Shown in pieces: positions 44,045 through 53,480 of a DNA stretch of 64,000 nt. The translations under genes were made by a program, and so were the position numbers. The notes under the pieces were generated by a model. The model worked only from the letters and a program-made list of their open reading frames with translations. It was not told where the DNA came from and did not search any database. The DNA is from Arthrobacter rhizosphaerae (lineage in GTDB: Bacteria; Actinomycetota; Actinomycetes; Actinomycetales; Micrococcaceae). Location of the stretch: the NCBI RefSeq assembly GCF_023062595.1, contig NZ_JALLAN010000013.1, positions 62,001 to 126,000 on the forward strand, read 5' to 3'. The stretch's first letter is position 1, and each line of letters starts with the position of its first letter.

Positions 44045-44551
44045 TTAGCGCTTGGAGTACTGCTGAGCCTTACGGGCCTTCTTGAGGCCTGCCTTCTTAC
44101 GCTCGATGACGCGTGCGTCTCGGCGGAGGTAGCCGGCCTTCTTCAGAGTGGCGCGGTTGTTCTCGGTGTCGATCTCGTTCAATGAACGGGCGATGCCGAG
44201 GCGCAGGGCACCGGCCTGGCCGGAAATGCCACCACCGTGGATGCGTGCGAAGACGTCGTAGGCGCCATCCAGATCAAGGATCTTGAAGGGCTCGTTGACG
44301 TCCTGCTGGTGCAGCTTGTTCGGGAAGTAATTGGCCAGCTCGCGGCCGTTGATGATCCATTTGCCGGTACCCGGCACGATGCGAACACGTGCCACGGCTT
44401 CTTTACGACGGCCAACTGCGGCGCCGGCAACGGTCAGTGCCGGGCGTTCCTTCTTGGGCGCTTCTGCTTCCGCAGGACCGCTTTCCGAGGTGTAGCTGGT
44501 CAGGGTTTCCTCAGCCGCAACGGCTTCGGTGGTCTCTTCGTTCTGAGCCAC
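44045..44551 (-). CDS. rpsI: 30S ribosomal protein S9
   Basis: A 168-residue protein of the small subunit head. The conserved core begins at GRRKEAVARVRIVPGTG near residue 48, and the end DARVIERKKAGLKKARKAQQYSKR is the universal tail reaching the P site. The first 45 residues are an acidic Glu/Ala-rich extension usual in actinobacteria. GTG 44551 has AAGGAG six bases upstream. Cotranscribed with rplM. Confidence 0.98.
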   Translation of the reverse strand: MAQNEETTEAVAAEETLTSYTSESGPAEAEAPKKERPALTVAGAAVGRRKEAVARVRIVPGTGKWIINGRELANYFPNKLHQQDVNEPFKILDLDGAYDVFARIHGGGISGQAGALRLGIARSLNEIDTENNRATLKKAGYLRRDARVIERKKAGLKKARKAQQYSKR

Positions 44552-44589
44552 GGTTCTCCTTGTATAGATAAGTTGTTTGGTGGCCAGGA

Positions 44590-45033
44590 CTACTGGGCGA
44601 CCTGGGTGATTTCGAAAGTCTTGGGCTGCTGGGCGGCGTGGGGGTGCTCTGCACCGCGGTACACCTTCAGCTTGCCCAGCTGCTGGGCAGCGAGGGAGTT
44701 CTTGGGGAGCATGCCCTTGATGGCCTTCTCAACGGCGCGGACCGGGTTTGATTCCAGGAGTTCCGCGTAGTTGACGGAGGTCAGGCCGCCCGGGTAACCG
44801 GAGTGGCGGTATGCCCGCTTCTGCTCCAGTTTGGCGCCGGTGAGGGCAACCTTTTCAGCGTTGATGATGATGACGAAGTCGCCCATGTCCATGTGGGATG
44901 CAAAGGTGGCCTTGTGCTTGCCGCGCAGCAGGATTGCGGTCTGGCTCGCGAGACGACCAAGGACAACGTCTGTGGCGTCAATGACGTGCCACTGGCGGTT
45001 GATATCGCCGGGCTTCGGGGTGTACGTACGCAC
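44590..45033 (-). CDS. rplM: 50S ribosomal protein L13
   Basis: A 147-residue protein. It opens VRTYTPKPGDINRQWHVIDA and includes the L13 signature ESNPVRAVEKAIKGMLPKNSL. GTG 45033 is preferred over the ATG at 45078 because the family starts there. The upstream promoter implies a leader of about 170 bases. Confidence 0.97.
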   Translation of the reverse strand: MRTYTPKPGDINRQWHVIDATDVVLGRLASQTAILLRGKHKATFASHMDMGDFVIIINAEKVALTGAKLEQKRAYRHSGYPGGLTSVNYAELLESNPVRAVEKAIKGMLPKNSLAAQQLGKLKVYRGAEHPHAAQQPKTFEITQVAQ

Positions 45034-45214
45034 GGTTTTTGCCTCGTTCTTATTCTGGCGTTCTTTTTTAGGTGTCACTCAAGCGTGTGCACCTACTATC
45101 TATGCGCTACCGGAACAGAGGTGAGGGCTCTATGTAACCAGTCATCCTGAAGTCCCGAATGTGCTCGTTGAGTAGTTATCCTGCAACCGGATTCTCAAGC
45201 GGGCACGCATCATC

Positions 45215-45242
45215 GAGATAGGACACGCACAACGACTGTCAA
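45215..45242 (-). promoter_or_regulatory. Promoter of rplM-rpsI
   Basis: TTGACA (45237-45242, minus strand) and TATCTC (45215-45220) separated by 16 bases. The -35 is perfect. The predicted transcript has a leader of about 170 bases before rplM. No gene is seen in the 342-base gap 45034-45375. Confidence 0.6.
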
Positions 45243-45375
45243 ATATACCGTGGCAGGGCCGTCCGGGTCAAAATGGGGGTAACCGGACAGGGCATCCGCT
45301 CTCCATCTACCTGCCGGCCCAGCATCAGACCCGAACGACAGTCCCGAATATCAGACCTGCCTCATAAGGAGCAAC

Positions 45376-46041
45376 GTGTCCGTGTATCCCACTGGTGAGG
45401 CCATTATGCCGTTGTTCGTCCTGATGATTGGCCTGCTTGGCGCCGGCCTGGGTTTACTGGCGGAGATCGGTGTCCGAAAAGTCGTTCCACAGCTCTCCCT
45501 GGACACGTCGGTACGGTTCAAACTCACGACGGCGGCACTCACCGGGGCACTTTCGGCCGCCATGGCATTTAGGTTTGGTCAGTCCTGGGCACTCGCGGCC
45601 TACTTAGTCCTGGTAATTCTTGCCGTGCAGCTTGCGTTGATTGATATTCGCCATCACCTTTTGCCCAATCGGCTGGTGTTAGCGCTCCTCATAGCCGGCG
45701 CTGTATTGCTGGCCACTGCGGCAGCTGCCTCCCCGTCCTGGGGTGCACTGCTCCGGGGGGTCGTTGCGGGGGCAATTCTCTTCGTTATTTACCTGATTTT
45801 GGCAATAATTTCGCCTCGCGGCATCGGGATGGGTGACGTGAAACTTGCCGCACCACTCGGTCTGTACCTTGGCTACTTGGGTTGGTCGCAGGTGTTCTAT
45901 GGCGGCGCCCTCGGGTTCGTGGCGGGCGGCGTGGTCACGGCCGTCCTGGTAAGGGCAGCGCGCGGAGAAAAGCCCGCAGAAGTAGCCTTCGGACCGTCCA
46001 TGTTTGCCGCGGCTCTTGCTGTTATTCTGCTGCCAATCTGA
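45376..46041 (+). CDS. Prepilin peptidase, A24 family (TadV/CpaA type)
   Basis: A 221-residue membrane aspartyl protease that cleaves prepilins after Gly. The catalytic aspartates are Asp90 in LIDIRHHLLPN and Asp154 in GMGDVKLA. About six hydrophobic segments are visible. It lacks the N-terminal methylase domain of PilD-type enzymes, as is usual for Tad systems. GTG 45376 follows AAGGAG. It is the only prepilin peptidase in the window and should process all pilins and pseudopilins of both Tad sets. Confidence 0.92.
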   Translation: MSVYPTGEAIMPLFVLMIGLLGAGLGLLAEIGVRKVVPQLSLDTSVRFKLTTAALTGALSAAMAFRFGQSWALAAYLVLVILAVQLALIDIRHHLLPNRLVLALLIAGAVLLATAAAASPSWGALLRGVVAGAILFVIYLILAIISPRGIGMGDVKLAAPLGLYLGYLGWSQVFYGGALGFVAGGVVTAVLVRAARGEKPAEVAFGPSMFAAALAVILLPI

Positions 46042-46319
46042 CGTCCGGCCGCCTGCATTTCGCTTGAATTACTAAGTCTGCTTGGCAAACCAAGTAGTCG
46101 GCGCTCAAGAAGCCCTCAAGAAACTGAGTACACCCAATTCTTGGCTAAGTGCTGCCCTGAATTTCGTTGAAAAAAGACGAGTACTTCCACTCATTGTTCC
46201 CCCTGTTTACCCCATGCAATTGTTGTCCTAACGGAACTCCAGACGTCTGGGAAATGGGGGCAACTGGAAGTCCGTAAACCAATTCAATGTAATTCAATCT
46301 CTTGAAAAGGAATAATAAA

Positions 46320-46529
46320 ATGACTTCTCTTATGGTCTCAATGATGGCATTTATCGCTGGCGTAAAGGATCGCCTGGCTTCCGAAAAGGGCGCAACAGCA
46401 ACAGAATATTCACTGCTTATTGCCTTTATCGCGTTCCTCATCATCGTTGGTGTAACGGCCTTCGGCACCGCCCTTAACACCTGGTTCAGTGATCTGGGCG
46501 TCGAAGTCGGCACCTGGGACGCACCGTAA
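46320..46529 (+). CDS. Flp/Fap family type IVb pilin, set 1
   Basis: A 69-residue prepilin. The leader ends KG, then ATATEYSLL with the conserved Glu at +5 and Tyr at +6 of the mature chain, followed by a hydrophobic helix of about 20 residues. ATG 46320 has AAAAGGA eight bases upstream; an in-frame TTG at 46302 overlaps that site. The 278-base gap before it contains no gene and probably the pilin promoter. A strong hairpin follows. Confidence 0.92.
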   Translation: MTSLMVSMMAFIAGVKDRLASEKGATATEYSLLIAFIAFLIIVGVTAFGTALNTWFSDLGVEVGTWDAP

Positions 46530-46586
46530 CAAGCCTGAACGGTCCACAGCTGCCATAACCGGCCGGCTGCTGGTCTCTACAACACG

Positions 46587-46624
46587 AGGTGTGCCGCGTC
46601 CGCTAACGCGGACGCGGCACACCT
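46587..46624 (+). terminator. Strong hairpin between the Flp pilin and TadE, set 1
   Basis: A perfect 17-bp stem (AGGTGTGCCGCGTCCGC and its complement) with a TAAC loop, followed by TTTATTTTCCTTCTTCC on the plus strand. It should stop most transcripts after the pilin, giving much pilin and little machinery. Confidence 0.85.
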
Positions 46625-46682
46625 TTATTTTCCTTCTTCCTATCTTTCATTCTCCGGCTGCAACCGTCCCTGGGGGGATCCT

Positions 46683-47072
46683 TTGAAACGCAGCAATTCA
46701 AGCAAGAACGAGCGTGCCCGCGGTGCCGTAGCCGTTGAGTTTGCCCTCGTTGCGCCCATTCTTCTGGCCTTGGTGGCCGGCATCGTCGAATTTTCACATG
46801 CCTACAACCTGCAGATATCCGTGACGCAGGCAGCACGTGAAGCTGCCCGGAACATGGCCATCACCAATGACCAGGCTCAGGCCCAGGCAGCGGGTGCCGC
46901 TGGAGCCCCGGGTTTGGCTACAGAAACTTTCGTCTACACCTTTACGCCGGCCGCTTGTGCCGCCGATCAGAACGCCACCGTAGACATTTCATATACAACG
47001 AACACCCTGACCGGACTGTTTGGCAGCACGGTCACCCTCACAGGAGTAGGAGCCATGAGATGTGGCGGTTGA
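46683..47072 (+). CDS. TadE-like pseudopilin, set 1
   Basis: A 129-residue protein. RGAVAVEFALVAPILLALVAG near residues 13-33 is the TadE signal: a Gly before a pilin-like segment with Glu at +5. The C-terminal part holds two Cys (near residues 92 and 127). Pseudopilins of this type are minor pilus components or assembly factors. Start TTG 46683 is inferred from GGGGGGA five bases upstream and the lack of another start. Confidence 0.85.
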   Translation: MKRSNSSKNERARGAVAVEFALVAPILLALVAGIVEFSHAYNLQISVTQAAREAARNMAITNDQAQAQAAGAAGAPGLATETFVYTFTPAACAADQNATVDISYTTNTLTGLFGSTVTLTGVGAMRCGG

Positions 47073-48079
47073 CCAAACCCCAGAATGACAAGGAACGCGG
47101 AGCGGCGGGAGTGACCGTAGCTGTCATGATGCTTGTGCTCATTGGCGCGGGCGCTCTGGCCGTGGACACTGGTCAGATTTACGCTGAGAGGGCTCAACTG
47201 CAGAACGGGGCAGACGCCGGTGCAGTGGCCGTCGCTCAGGCATGTTACGAAACAGGTTGCAGTCAAACGGAAGCGGATGCGATTGCCCAAACGCTTGCCA
47301 ACGCGAATGCCAACGATGCCGGATCGAACGTCACCGAAGTGGACCTGTCCGTACCGAACCAGGTAACGGTGAGGACCTCCACAAGGGATGGAACCAGCGG
47401 CGCAGGATTCCTCCGGCAGATGTTCTCCAGCGCCCTGGCTGCGGATCCGGTCACGGTAGGTGCATACGCGGTAGCAGTGGCTGACCCGCCGTCGTCCGGG
47501 AGTAGCTTTCCGTTGGCTCTTTCCGAGTGCCAGTACGACCTTTCAGAGGGCGACGTGACAGGTGAAGTCCAACTTATCCGCTACAAGCCAGGCATGGATG
47601 ATTGCACTTCAACGTCCGGGCACACCATTCCTGGCGGATTCGGGTGGCTGGATCAATCCAGCCCCTGCATGGCCACCACGGATGCAGACGCCAACGTTTC
47701 CTCGGATACCGGTGCGGATTACGCCTCTGAATGCGATGCCACGCTCAACGCCTGGATCGCTGATATCAACAGCGGCGGTCAAGCCCTGGCTACTTTCCCC
47801 GTCTACGACGAAGCAGGCGGGTCGGGCACCACAGGCTGGTTCCATATTCGCGGTTACGCCACCTTTGACATCCAAGGCTGGAAGTTCGGTGGAGGTTCGA
47901 ATGAACCACGCTCCTTCCGCAATAAAGCCCCTGACGTTGCCGATCCAGCCGACGAATGCAAGGGCGAATGCCTGGGGATCATCGGGCAATTCATCAAGTA
48001 CGAGTCCATTGAATCCTTCGGGGGAGGCGCGGGCGTCGGGGACGACATGGGAACAGTCACTTTTCGGCTCATCGATTAG
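47060..48079 (+). CDS. TadG-like pilus assembly protein, set 1
   Basis: A 339-residue protein. Near its N-terminus RGAAGVTVAVMMLVLIGAGA is a pilin-like membrane segment, followed by AVDTGQIYAERAQLQNGADA, the Tad/TadG-related motif. The outer part contains about eight cysteines, including CKGEC near residue 308, suggesting disulfides outside the cell. ATG 47060 overlaps the tadE gene by 13 bases and GGAGTAGGAG precedes it. Its counterpart in set 2 is at 54719. Confidence 0.87.
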   Translation: MWRLTKPQNDKERGAAGVTVAVMMLVLIGAGALAVDTGQIYAERAQLQNGADAGAVAVAQACYETGCSQTEADAIAQTLANANANDAGSNVTEVDLSVPNQVTVRTSTRDGTSGAGFLRQMFSSALAADPVTVGAYAVAVADPPSSGSSFPLALSECQYDLSEGDVTGEVQLIRYKPGMDDCTSTSGHTIPGGFGWLDQSSPCMATTDADANVSSDTGADYASECDATLNAWIADINSGGQALATFPVYDEAGGSGTTGWFHIRGYATFDIQGWKFGGGSNEPRSFRNKAPDVADPADECKGECLGIIGQFIKYESIESFGGGAGVGDDMGTVTFRLID

Positions 48080-48128
48080 GACACAACAAATCAGCAATTG
48101 AAACGGTCTACTTTTAAGGGGAAATAAA

Positions 48129-48923
48129 GTGAAAACACGCCTACTGGGAGGCATCGCCGCACTACTTGTGGCAATCATAGGAACGGTGTTACTGGTCTCA
48201 TATGTGCAAACTGCAGATAAACGGGCCTTGGCTAACACTGAAACGGAGACGGTCTACGTCGTACAGAAAGCCATCGCGGCTGGAACCGGCGTAGACAAGT
48301 TGACCGACTCCGTCGTCAAAAAGGAAGTTCCAAAACTCGCCCTCGCCGCGGATCCCGTGACGGATCTAAGCGAGCTGGGCAACAAGGTCACCGCCGTGTC
48401 GTTGATGCCGGGAGAGCAGTTGCTCTCAACACGAATGGTGGAGCCCAATGCCTTCCTGGGAAAGGCGCGAGCCCAGGTTCCTGAGGGGTTGCAGGAGATC
48501 ACACTGAAGCTGCCCATCGAGCGCGTTGTCGGCGGAGCCTTGAAGGCCGGCGACACGGTTGGGGTTTTTATCTCTCTGGAGGGTGAAACAACTAATGCTG
48601 CCACTGGTGAGAAAATCTCGACGTCGGGAGGCACGCAGCTTACTTTCCACAAGGTCCTTGTAACAGCCGCCCAATACAGTAACGGCAGCGCCGCCAAGTC
48701 GAACTCCGCTCCTGTTGAGGAGAACCCTGCCGAGGGTGCCTTGTCCGCGAAGAAAGACACTGAGAGTGATGAGACCTATCTCATTACTCTTGCGCGAAAT
48801 TCTTCTGACGCCGAACGTATCGTCTTCGCCACTGAGTTCGGGCACATCTATTTGTCCAAGGAGCCCGGAAACGCCGTAGAGAGCAACAACGGTGTTGTGG
48901 ATGCAACCAGGATATTCCGATGA
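48129..48923 (+). CDS. cpaB: Pilus assembly protein CpaB/RcpC, set 1
   Basis: A 264-residue protein. An N-terminal membrane segment (residues 5-25) is followed by an SAF-like domain (VQKAIAAGTGVDKLTDSVV) and the RcpC region with ERVVGGALKAGDTVGVFIS near residue 140. In diderms CpaB works with the secretin; here, in a monoderm, it is presumably a wall-side assembly factor. GTG/ATG spacing: the start follows GGGGAAATAA. The gene overlaps the next by four bases. Confidence 0.88.
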   Translation: MKTRLLGGIAALLVAIIGTVLLVSYVQTADKRALANTETETVYVVQKAIAAGTGVDKLTDSVVKKEVPKLALAADPVTDLSELGNKVTAVSLMPGEQLLSTRMVEPNAFLGKARAQVPEGLQEITLKLPIERVVGGALKAGDTVGVFISLEGETTNAATGEKISTSGGTQLTFHKVLVTAAQYSNGSAAKSNSAPVEENPAEGALSAKKDTESDETYLITLARNSSDAERIVFATEFGHIYLSKEPGNAVESNNGVVDATRIFR

Positions 48924-50125
48924 GCCGCTTCGTACTGATCACTCCGAACAATGACTTCGAGCACCGTGCCCGCTTGGCTACATCCGGAATGCACGGTTCC
49001 CTCCAGACATTCCAGGCCGACTATCTGCCCGAAGGCCCACAGGACTTCCTCCGGCAGCTCGTGGGGGAACCTCCGGAGGTACTTATCCTGGGCCCTGGGC
49101 TTCCGGTCGAAGATTCTCTTAAGCTCGCCGGCGTGATGGACCTTCAGTATCCCGAAATCAGCGTGGTACTCGTGGTGCCTGAATCGTCGGAAGTCGTCAT
49201 CCAAGCCATGCGGTCCGGGGTCCGGGACTTGTTGGACCCTGCAGCAGACCCGGACGCCATCAGGATCATGCTCGAGAGAGCAAGTCTTGCGGCCGCCGGT
49301 CGGCGACGTGGCCTCGCCCCGAGCACCTCCGAGCATGCCGATCATGGTGAGGGCGGCCGCATCATCGCTGTAATGTCGCCTAAGGGTGGCGTGGGCAAAA
49401 CCACCGTGGCCACCAACCTTGCTATCGGCCTGGGTCAGGCTGCCCCCATGAGCGTGGTCATTGTTGACCTTGATCTCCAGTTTGGTGACGTCGCCAGCGG
49501 ATTGATGCTGGAACCCCAGCACACCATTACGGATGCCGTGGTGGGAGCGGCGAGCCAGGATTCGATGGTCCTCAAGACGTACCTTACAGTCCATCCTGCG
49601 GGCATCTATGCATTGTGCGCCCCACGGAATCCAGTGGAAATGGACAGGATCACGGGAGAACACATCTCTCATCTCCTTACCCAGCTACGGCAGGAGTTCC
49701 ATTACATCATCGTGGACACCGCCCCTGGCCTGGGAGAACACGTCCTGGCAACTCTGGAGCACGCAACGGATGCGGTATGGATTTGCGGCATGGACGTCCC
49801 GAGCATTCGTGGCCTCCGCACCGGATTCCAAATCCTGAACGAGCTAAACCTCATGCCAGCGCAACGCCACGTTGTACTGAATATGGCAGACAAAAGGGGT
49901 GGCCTTACGCTCACGGACGTAGAAGCAACCATCAACGCGCCCGTAGATGTGGTTCTGCCTCGGTCCAAGTCACTCCCGTTTTCCACCAACAAAGGAGTAC
50001 CTGTACTTCAAGACGGAAGCCGCGATCCGGCGGCCAAAGGCCTACGAAAACTCGTTGACCGTTTCAAACCAGACTGGGAAGCAAGAACCCATAAGCAACT
50101 GCACCGAAGGGCGGTAGTACAGTGA
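48920..50125 (+). CDS. TadZ/CpaE-like ATPase, set 1
   Basis: A 401-residue MinD/ParA-family protein that places the Tad apparatus at the membrane. Residues 1-130 form an atypical receiver-like domain (EVLILGPGLPVED). The deviant Walker A is SPKGGVGKTTVATN near residue 154 and Walker A' is VIVDLDLQFGDV near residue 185. The end carries basic residues (KQLHRRAVVQ). Start ATG 48920 overlaps cpaB by four bases; its stop overlaps the CpaF start. Confidence 0.92.
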   Translation: MSRFVLITPNNDFEHRARLATSGMHGSLQTFQADYLPEGPQDFLRQLVGEPPEVLILGPGLPVEDSLKLAGVMDLQYPEISVVLVVPESSEVVIQAMRSGVRDLLDPAADPDAIRIMLERASLAAAGRRRGLAPSTSEHADHGEGGRIIAVMSPKGGVGKTTVATNLAIGLGQAAPMSVVIVDLDLQFGDVASGLMLEPQHTITDAVVGAASQDSMVLKTYLTVHPAGIYALCAPRNPVEMDRITGEHISHLLTQLRQEFHYIIVDTAPGLGEHVLATLEHATDAVWICGMDVPSIRGLRTGFQILNELNLMPAQRHVVLNMADKRGGLTLTDVEATINAPVDVVLPRSKSLPFSTNKGVPVLQDGSRDPAAKGLRKLVDRFKPDWEARTHKQLHRRAVVQ

Positions 50126-51621
50126 GCCTCACCGATCGCTTCCAACAGCTCAGGGGTGAAGGCAAGCCCAATCCGGAGCCGAAGCAAAACAATCCCTATG
50201 AAGGCGTTTTCCAGGCACCCCCGGTGCCAGCCACCCTGGGCAAGATTCAGGAAGCCAAGACGGCCCAAGCCGCAGCAAGTGCCGTAGTTGCTCTGGACAT
50301 GCCGCAAACTGCTGCAGTGGCCAGCGAGGCGCTTAATGCGCTGAAGGAACGCGCCAGTCAGGCACTCTACGAACGGCTTGGCTCGCGCATCACCGATTCC
50401 TCTCTGGAAGAGGCTGAACTTCACCAGTACGTGCGGGATGAACTGAAAATCGTCGTTGACGAAGAACAGGTTCCCCTTTCCGGCCCCGAGCGACAACGGC
50501 TGATCCGGGAGATCATCGACGACGTTCTTGGCCATGGTCCCATCCAGCGCTTCCTGGATGACCCCTCCATTACTGAAGTTATGGTCAACCGTTTCGACCA
50601 GGTCTACGTTGAACGGCAGGGTCGGCTCTTTTTGACTGACACGAAGTTCACCTCCGACGAAGCGCTGCGCAGGGTTATCGAGCGCATCGTATCCAAGGTA
50701 GGCCGCCGCATCGACGAATCGTCACCGCTCGTCGACGCCCGGCTCTCCGACGGTTCCCGTGTCAACGCGATCATCCCGCCGCTTGCCGTCAATGGTCCCG
50801 CGCTCACCATCCGTAAGTTCGGCAGTGATCCACTGACCGTGCACAACCTCATCGCCCTTGGTAGCCTCTCCCCCGAGATGGCTGAACTCCTGCAAGCCTG
50901 TGTCCTTGCGAGGTTGAACATCATCGTTTCCGGCGGTACCGGTACCGGCAAAACGACGTTGCTGAATGTATTGTCCTCATTCATACCCACTGAGGACAGG
51001 ATCGTCACCATTGAGGATGCTGTTGAACTCCAACTCCAGCAGGACCATGTGGTTCGTTTGGAAAGCCGCCCGCAAAACATTGAAGGTAAGGGCGAGGTGT
51101 CTATCCGAGACCTGGTGAAAAACTCTCTCCGCATGCGGCCTGACCGCATCGTGGTGGGCGAAGTCCGTGGTGGCGAGTGCCTTGACATGCTGCAAGCCAT
51201 GAACACCGGGCACGACGGATCCATCTCAACCGTGCACGCCAACACACCGCGTGATGCCATCGCGCGACTGGAAACCCTGGTCCTAATGGCCGGAATGGAC
51301 ATTCCATTGCGGGCGGTCCGCGAGCAAGTGGCGTCTGCCGTCAACCTTATAGTGCACATTTCAAGGCTTCGTGACGGCACACGCCGTGTCACCCACATCA
51401 CCGAGGTGCAAGGCATGGAAGGCGACGTCGTCACCCTTCAGGATGCATTCGTGTTTGATTACTCGGCAGGCGTTGACGCAAACGGTCGTTTCCTAGGCAA
51501 GCCAGTCCCCACAGGCGTGCGGCCTCGCTTCACTGACCGATTTGCTGAATTGGGGATCCCGATCTCCCCCCACGTTTTTGGGGTACAAATGGCAGGTAAC
51601 CCCAAGGCCAGGGGGCGGTAG
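50122..51621 (+). CDS. cpaF: TadA/CpaF secretion ATPase, set 1
   Basis: A 499-residue hexameric ATPase that powers pilus assembly. The N-terminal region (residues 60-180) shows the CpaF pattern (LSGPERQRLIREIIDDVLG). Walker A SGGTGTGKTTLLNVLSSF is near residue 270, the Asp box (ERIVTIEDAVEL type: DRIVTIEDAVEL) near 292, Walker B and His box (RPDRIVVGEVRGGE) near 335. GTG 50122 overlaps the CpaE stop (GTGA). Confidence 0.96.
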   Translation: MSLTDRFQQLRGEGKPNPEPKQNNPYEGVFQAPPVPATLGKIQEAKTAQAAASAVVALDMPQTAAVASEALNALKERASQALYERLGSRITDSSLEEAELHQYVRDELKIVVDEEQVPLSGPERQRLIREIIDDVLGHGPIQRFLDDPSITEVMVNRFDQVYVERQGRLFLTDTKFTSDEALRRVIERIVSKVGRRIDESSPLVDARLSDGSRVNAIIPPLAVNGPALTIRKFGSDPLTVHNLIALGSLSPEMAELLQACVLARLNIIVSGGTGTGKTTLLNVLSSFIPTEDRIVTIEDAVELQLQQDHVVRLESRPQNIEGKGEVSIRDLVKNSLRMRPDRIVVGEVRGGECLDMLQAMNTGHDGSISTVHANTPRDAIARLETLVLMAGMDIPLRAVREQVASAVNLIVHISRLRDGTRRVTHITEVQGMEGDVVTLQDAFVFDYSAGVDANGRFLGKPVPTGVRPRFTDRFAELGIPISPHVFGVQMAGNPKARGR

Positions 51622-51623
51622 CC

Positions 51624-52577
51624 GTGCTGCCGGAAGAGGCCTCCCCCGCGGTCCTCGTTGTGGGGCTGTTCCTGGTCTACCTCGCCCTCTTTCTGCTGGG
51701 CTGGGTCGTCCTTAAGTCCCGGCCCGGGGTCCCGCTCTCCCGCCGGCGTCCCGATGTAGTCATGCATACGTCGGGTCTAACCCGCCTGACAGACCAAGCC
51801 GTTGGTGCATTGAACAAAGGTGTCAAACAGCGGGGCCCGGGACTCCTGACCAGGGACCGCCTGGACGAGTGCGGGCTCAAGAAGGACCCGGGCGACTATC
51901 TCCTCATGGCTGGAGTCGCCGCTCTCCTGGCAACCGTTTTCGGATTCTTCCTGGGAGGGGTAGTGCCAGCCCTTTTGCTCGCTGTAGTATCGCCGTTAAT
52001 TTTTCATCTGGTTCTTAACCTGCTGGCGGCACGCCGCCGGCGCCAGTTCGATGAGCAGGTACCCGATACCCTCCAGATGTTGGCCGGAGGGCTGCGGGCT
52101 GGTCATAGCCTGCTACGGGCAGTCGATGCAGCCGCCCAGGAAAGCCAAGCGCCAATGGCGGAAGAATTGAGCCGCATCGTCAACGAGACCAGGATTGGCC
52201 GCGACTTGGGTGAATCCCTCAGCGAGGTGGCACGGCGAACTCAGAGCGAAGACTTTATGGCGATTGCCCAAGCCATCGAAATACACAGGGAGGTGGGCGG
52301 TGACTTGGCCGAGGTCCTGGATCACCTCGGCGACACTGTAAGAGACCGCAACCAAGTGCGGGGCCAAATCCGTGCACTCAGTGCAGAGGGACGAATGTCG
52401 GCAGTCGTTTTGATGGCGCTGCCTGTGGTGATGTTCATCGGATTAACACTGTTCAATTCGCTTTACTCCCGGGTTTTCTTCACCACTGTCGCGGGATACG
52501 TCCTCATTGCCGTCGCCATAGTCCTCCTGACGGTGGGCGGCCTATGGCTCAAGCAAATCGTCAAGCCCAAATTCTAG
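51624..52577 (+). CDS. TadB-like inner-membrane platform protein (T2SS-F domain), set 1
   Basis: A 317-residue membrane protein. An N-terminal helix (residues 8-30), two central helices (near 85-125), the T2SSF cytoplasmic domain with LQMLAGGLRAGHSLLRAVDA near residue 150, and two C-terminal helices (near 250-310). It anchors the ATPase to the membrane with TadC. GTG 51624 is directly after the cpaF stop. Confidence 0.92.
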   Translation: MLPEEASPAVLVVGLFLVYLALFLLGWVVLKSRPGVPLSRRRPDVVMHTSGLTRLTDQAVGALNKGVKQRGPGLLTRDRLDECGLKKDPGDYLLMAGVAALLATVFGFFLGGVVPALLLAVVSPLIFHLVLNLLAARRRRQFDEQVPDTLQMLAGGLRAGHSLLRAVDAAAQESQAPMAEELSRIVNETRIGRDLGESLSEVARRTQSEDFMAIAQAIEIHREVGGDLAEVLDHLGDTVRDRNQVRGQIRALSAEGRMSAVVLMALPVVMFIGLTLFNSLYSRVFFTTVAGYVLIAVAIVLLTVGGLWLKQIVKPKF

Positions 52578-52594
52578 AAAGCAGGTGATTTTCG

Positions 52595-53473
52595 ATGCAA
52601 GTAATCGCATATGCCGGAATCCTGGCCATCGTGGCCCCGGTGACACTTCTGACCTTCCTCGTCTTCACCGGCGACCGAGCTGGCATTCGGAAAATCCAGG
52701 CCAATTTGGGCATGCAGGTCACGGCCAAGAGCGGAAGCATCGACGTAAAAGAAAGACTCACACAGGTTGGCGAGCGTCTTACGCCGAAGGGTTATGCAGG
52801 TTGGCTGGACAAGCAGTTGGCGGGGGCAGGGCGGCCCAAGGAATGGCCACTGGCACGAATCATTATGATCAAACCGATGCTGGCCTTGGCCGGCGCAGGG
52901 CTCGGGCTGGTTTTCTTCCTCAGTTCTCCGTCAGCACCCAATTTCCTAATCTTGGTGGCTGTCACGGCGCTCTGCTATTTTGTCCCGGATATCCTCATTC
53001 GGAGCAACGCACAGAAGCGCCGGGAAGCCATCCGTATGGAGCTGCCCAACGCGCTGGATCAAATGCTGATTTCCGTCCAGGCCGGCCTAGGCTTTGAAAT
53101 GGCAATGGGACGGGCAGGAAGCAACGGATCTGGCCCCTTAGCCGACGAACTTATCCGGACCTTGCAGGATATCCAGGTGGGAAGGTCCCGCAAGGACGCC
53201 TACCTCGCCTTGGCCGACAGGGTTGACGTTCCGGATGTACGTAGCTTCGTCCGCGCAGTTGTGCAGGCAGATGCCTATGGCGTCGCGATCGCGAATGTTC
53301 TCAAGGCTCAGGCCCAGGATATGCGCATCAAAAGGAAGCAGCGTGCAGAAGAACATGCCATGAAAATGCCTGTCAAGATGCTCTTCCCTCTCATCTTCTT
53401 CATCCTGCCCACGCTTTTCGTTGTGGTCCTTGGACCGACGGTGTTGAGCATCGTCGAAATGTTCTCAAGGTAG
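52595..53473 (+). CDS. TadC-like inner-membrane platform protein (T2SS-F domain), set 1
   Basis: A 292-residue partner of TadB. Helices near residues 5-25, 90-130 and 265-288 flank the T2SSF domain, which starts LPNALDQMLISVQAGLGFEMA near residue 150. ATG 52595 has AAAGCAGG upstream. Followed 7 bases later by the small third pilin. Confidence 0.92.
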   Translation: MQVIAYAGILAIVAPVTLLTFLVFTGDRAGIRKIQANLGMQVTAKSGSIDVKERLTQVGERLTPKGYAGWLDKQLAGAGRPKEWPLARIIMIKPMLALAGAGLGLVFFLSSPSAPNFLILVAVTALCYFVPDILIRSNAQKRREAIRMELPNALDQMLISVQAGLGFEMAMGRAGSNGSGPLADELIRTLQDIQVGRSRKDAYLALADRVDVPDVRSFVRAVVQADAYGVAIANVLKAQAQDMRIKRKQRAEEHAMKMPVKMLFPLIFFILPTLFVVVLGPTVLSIVEMFSR

Positions 53474-53480
53474 GCGTGCC

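Noticed and set aside
46145..46513. A 122-codon minus-strand frame upstream of the first Flp pilin
   Set aside because: It is the antisense of the pilin gene and its leader; no start signal or family match.
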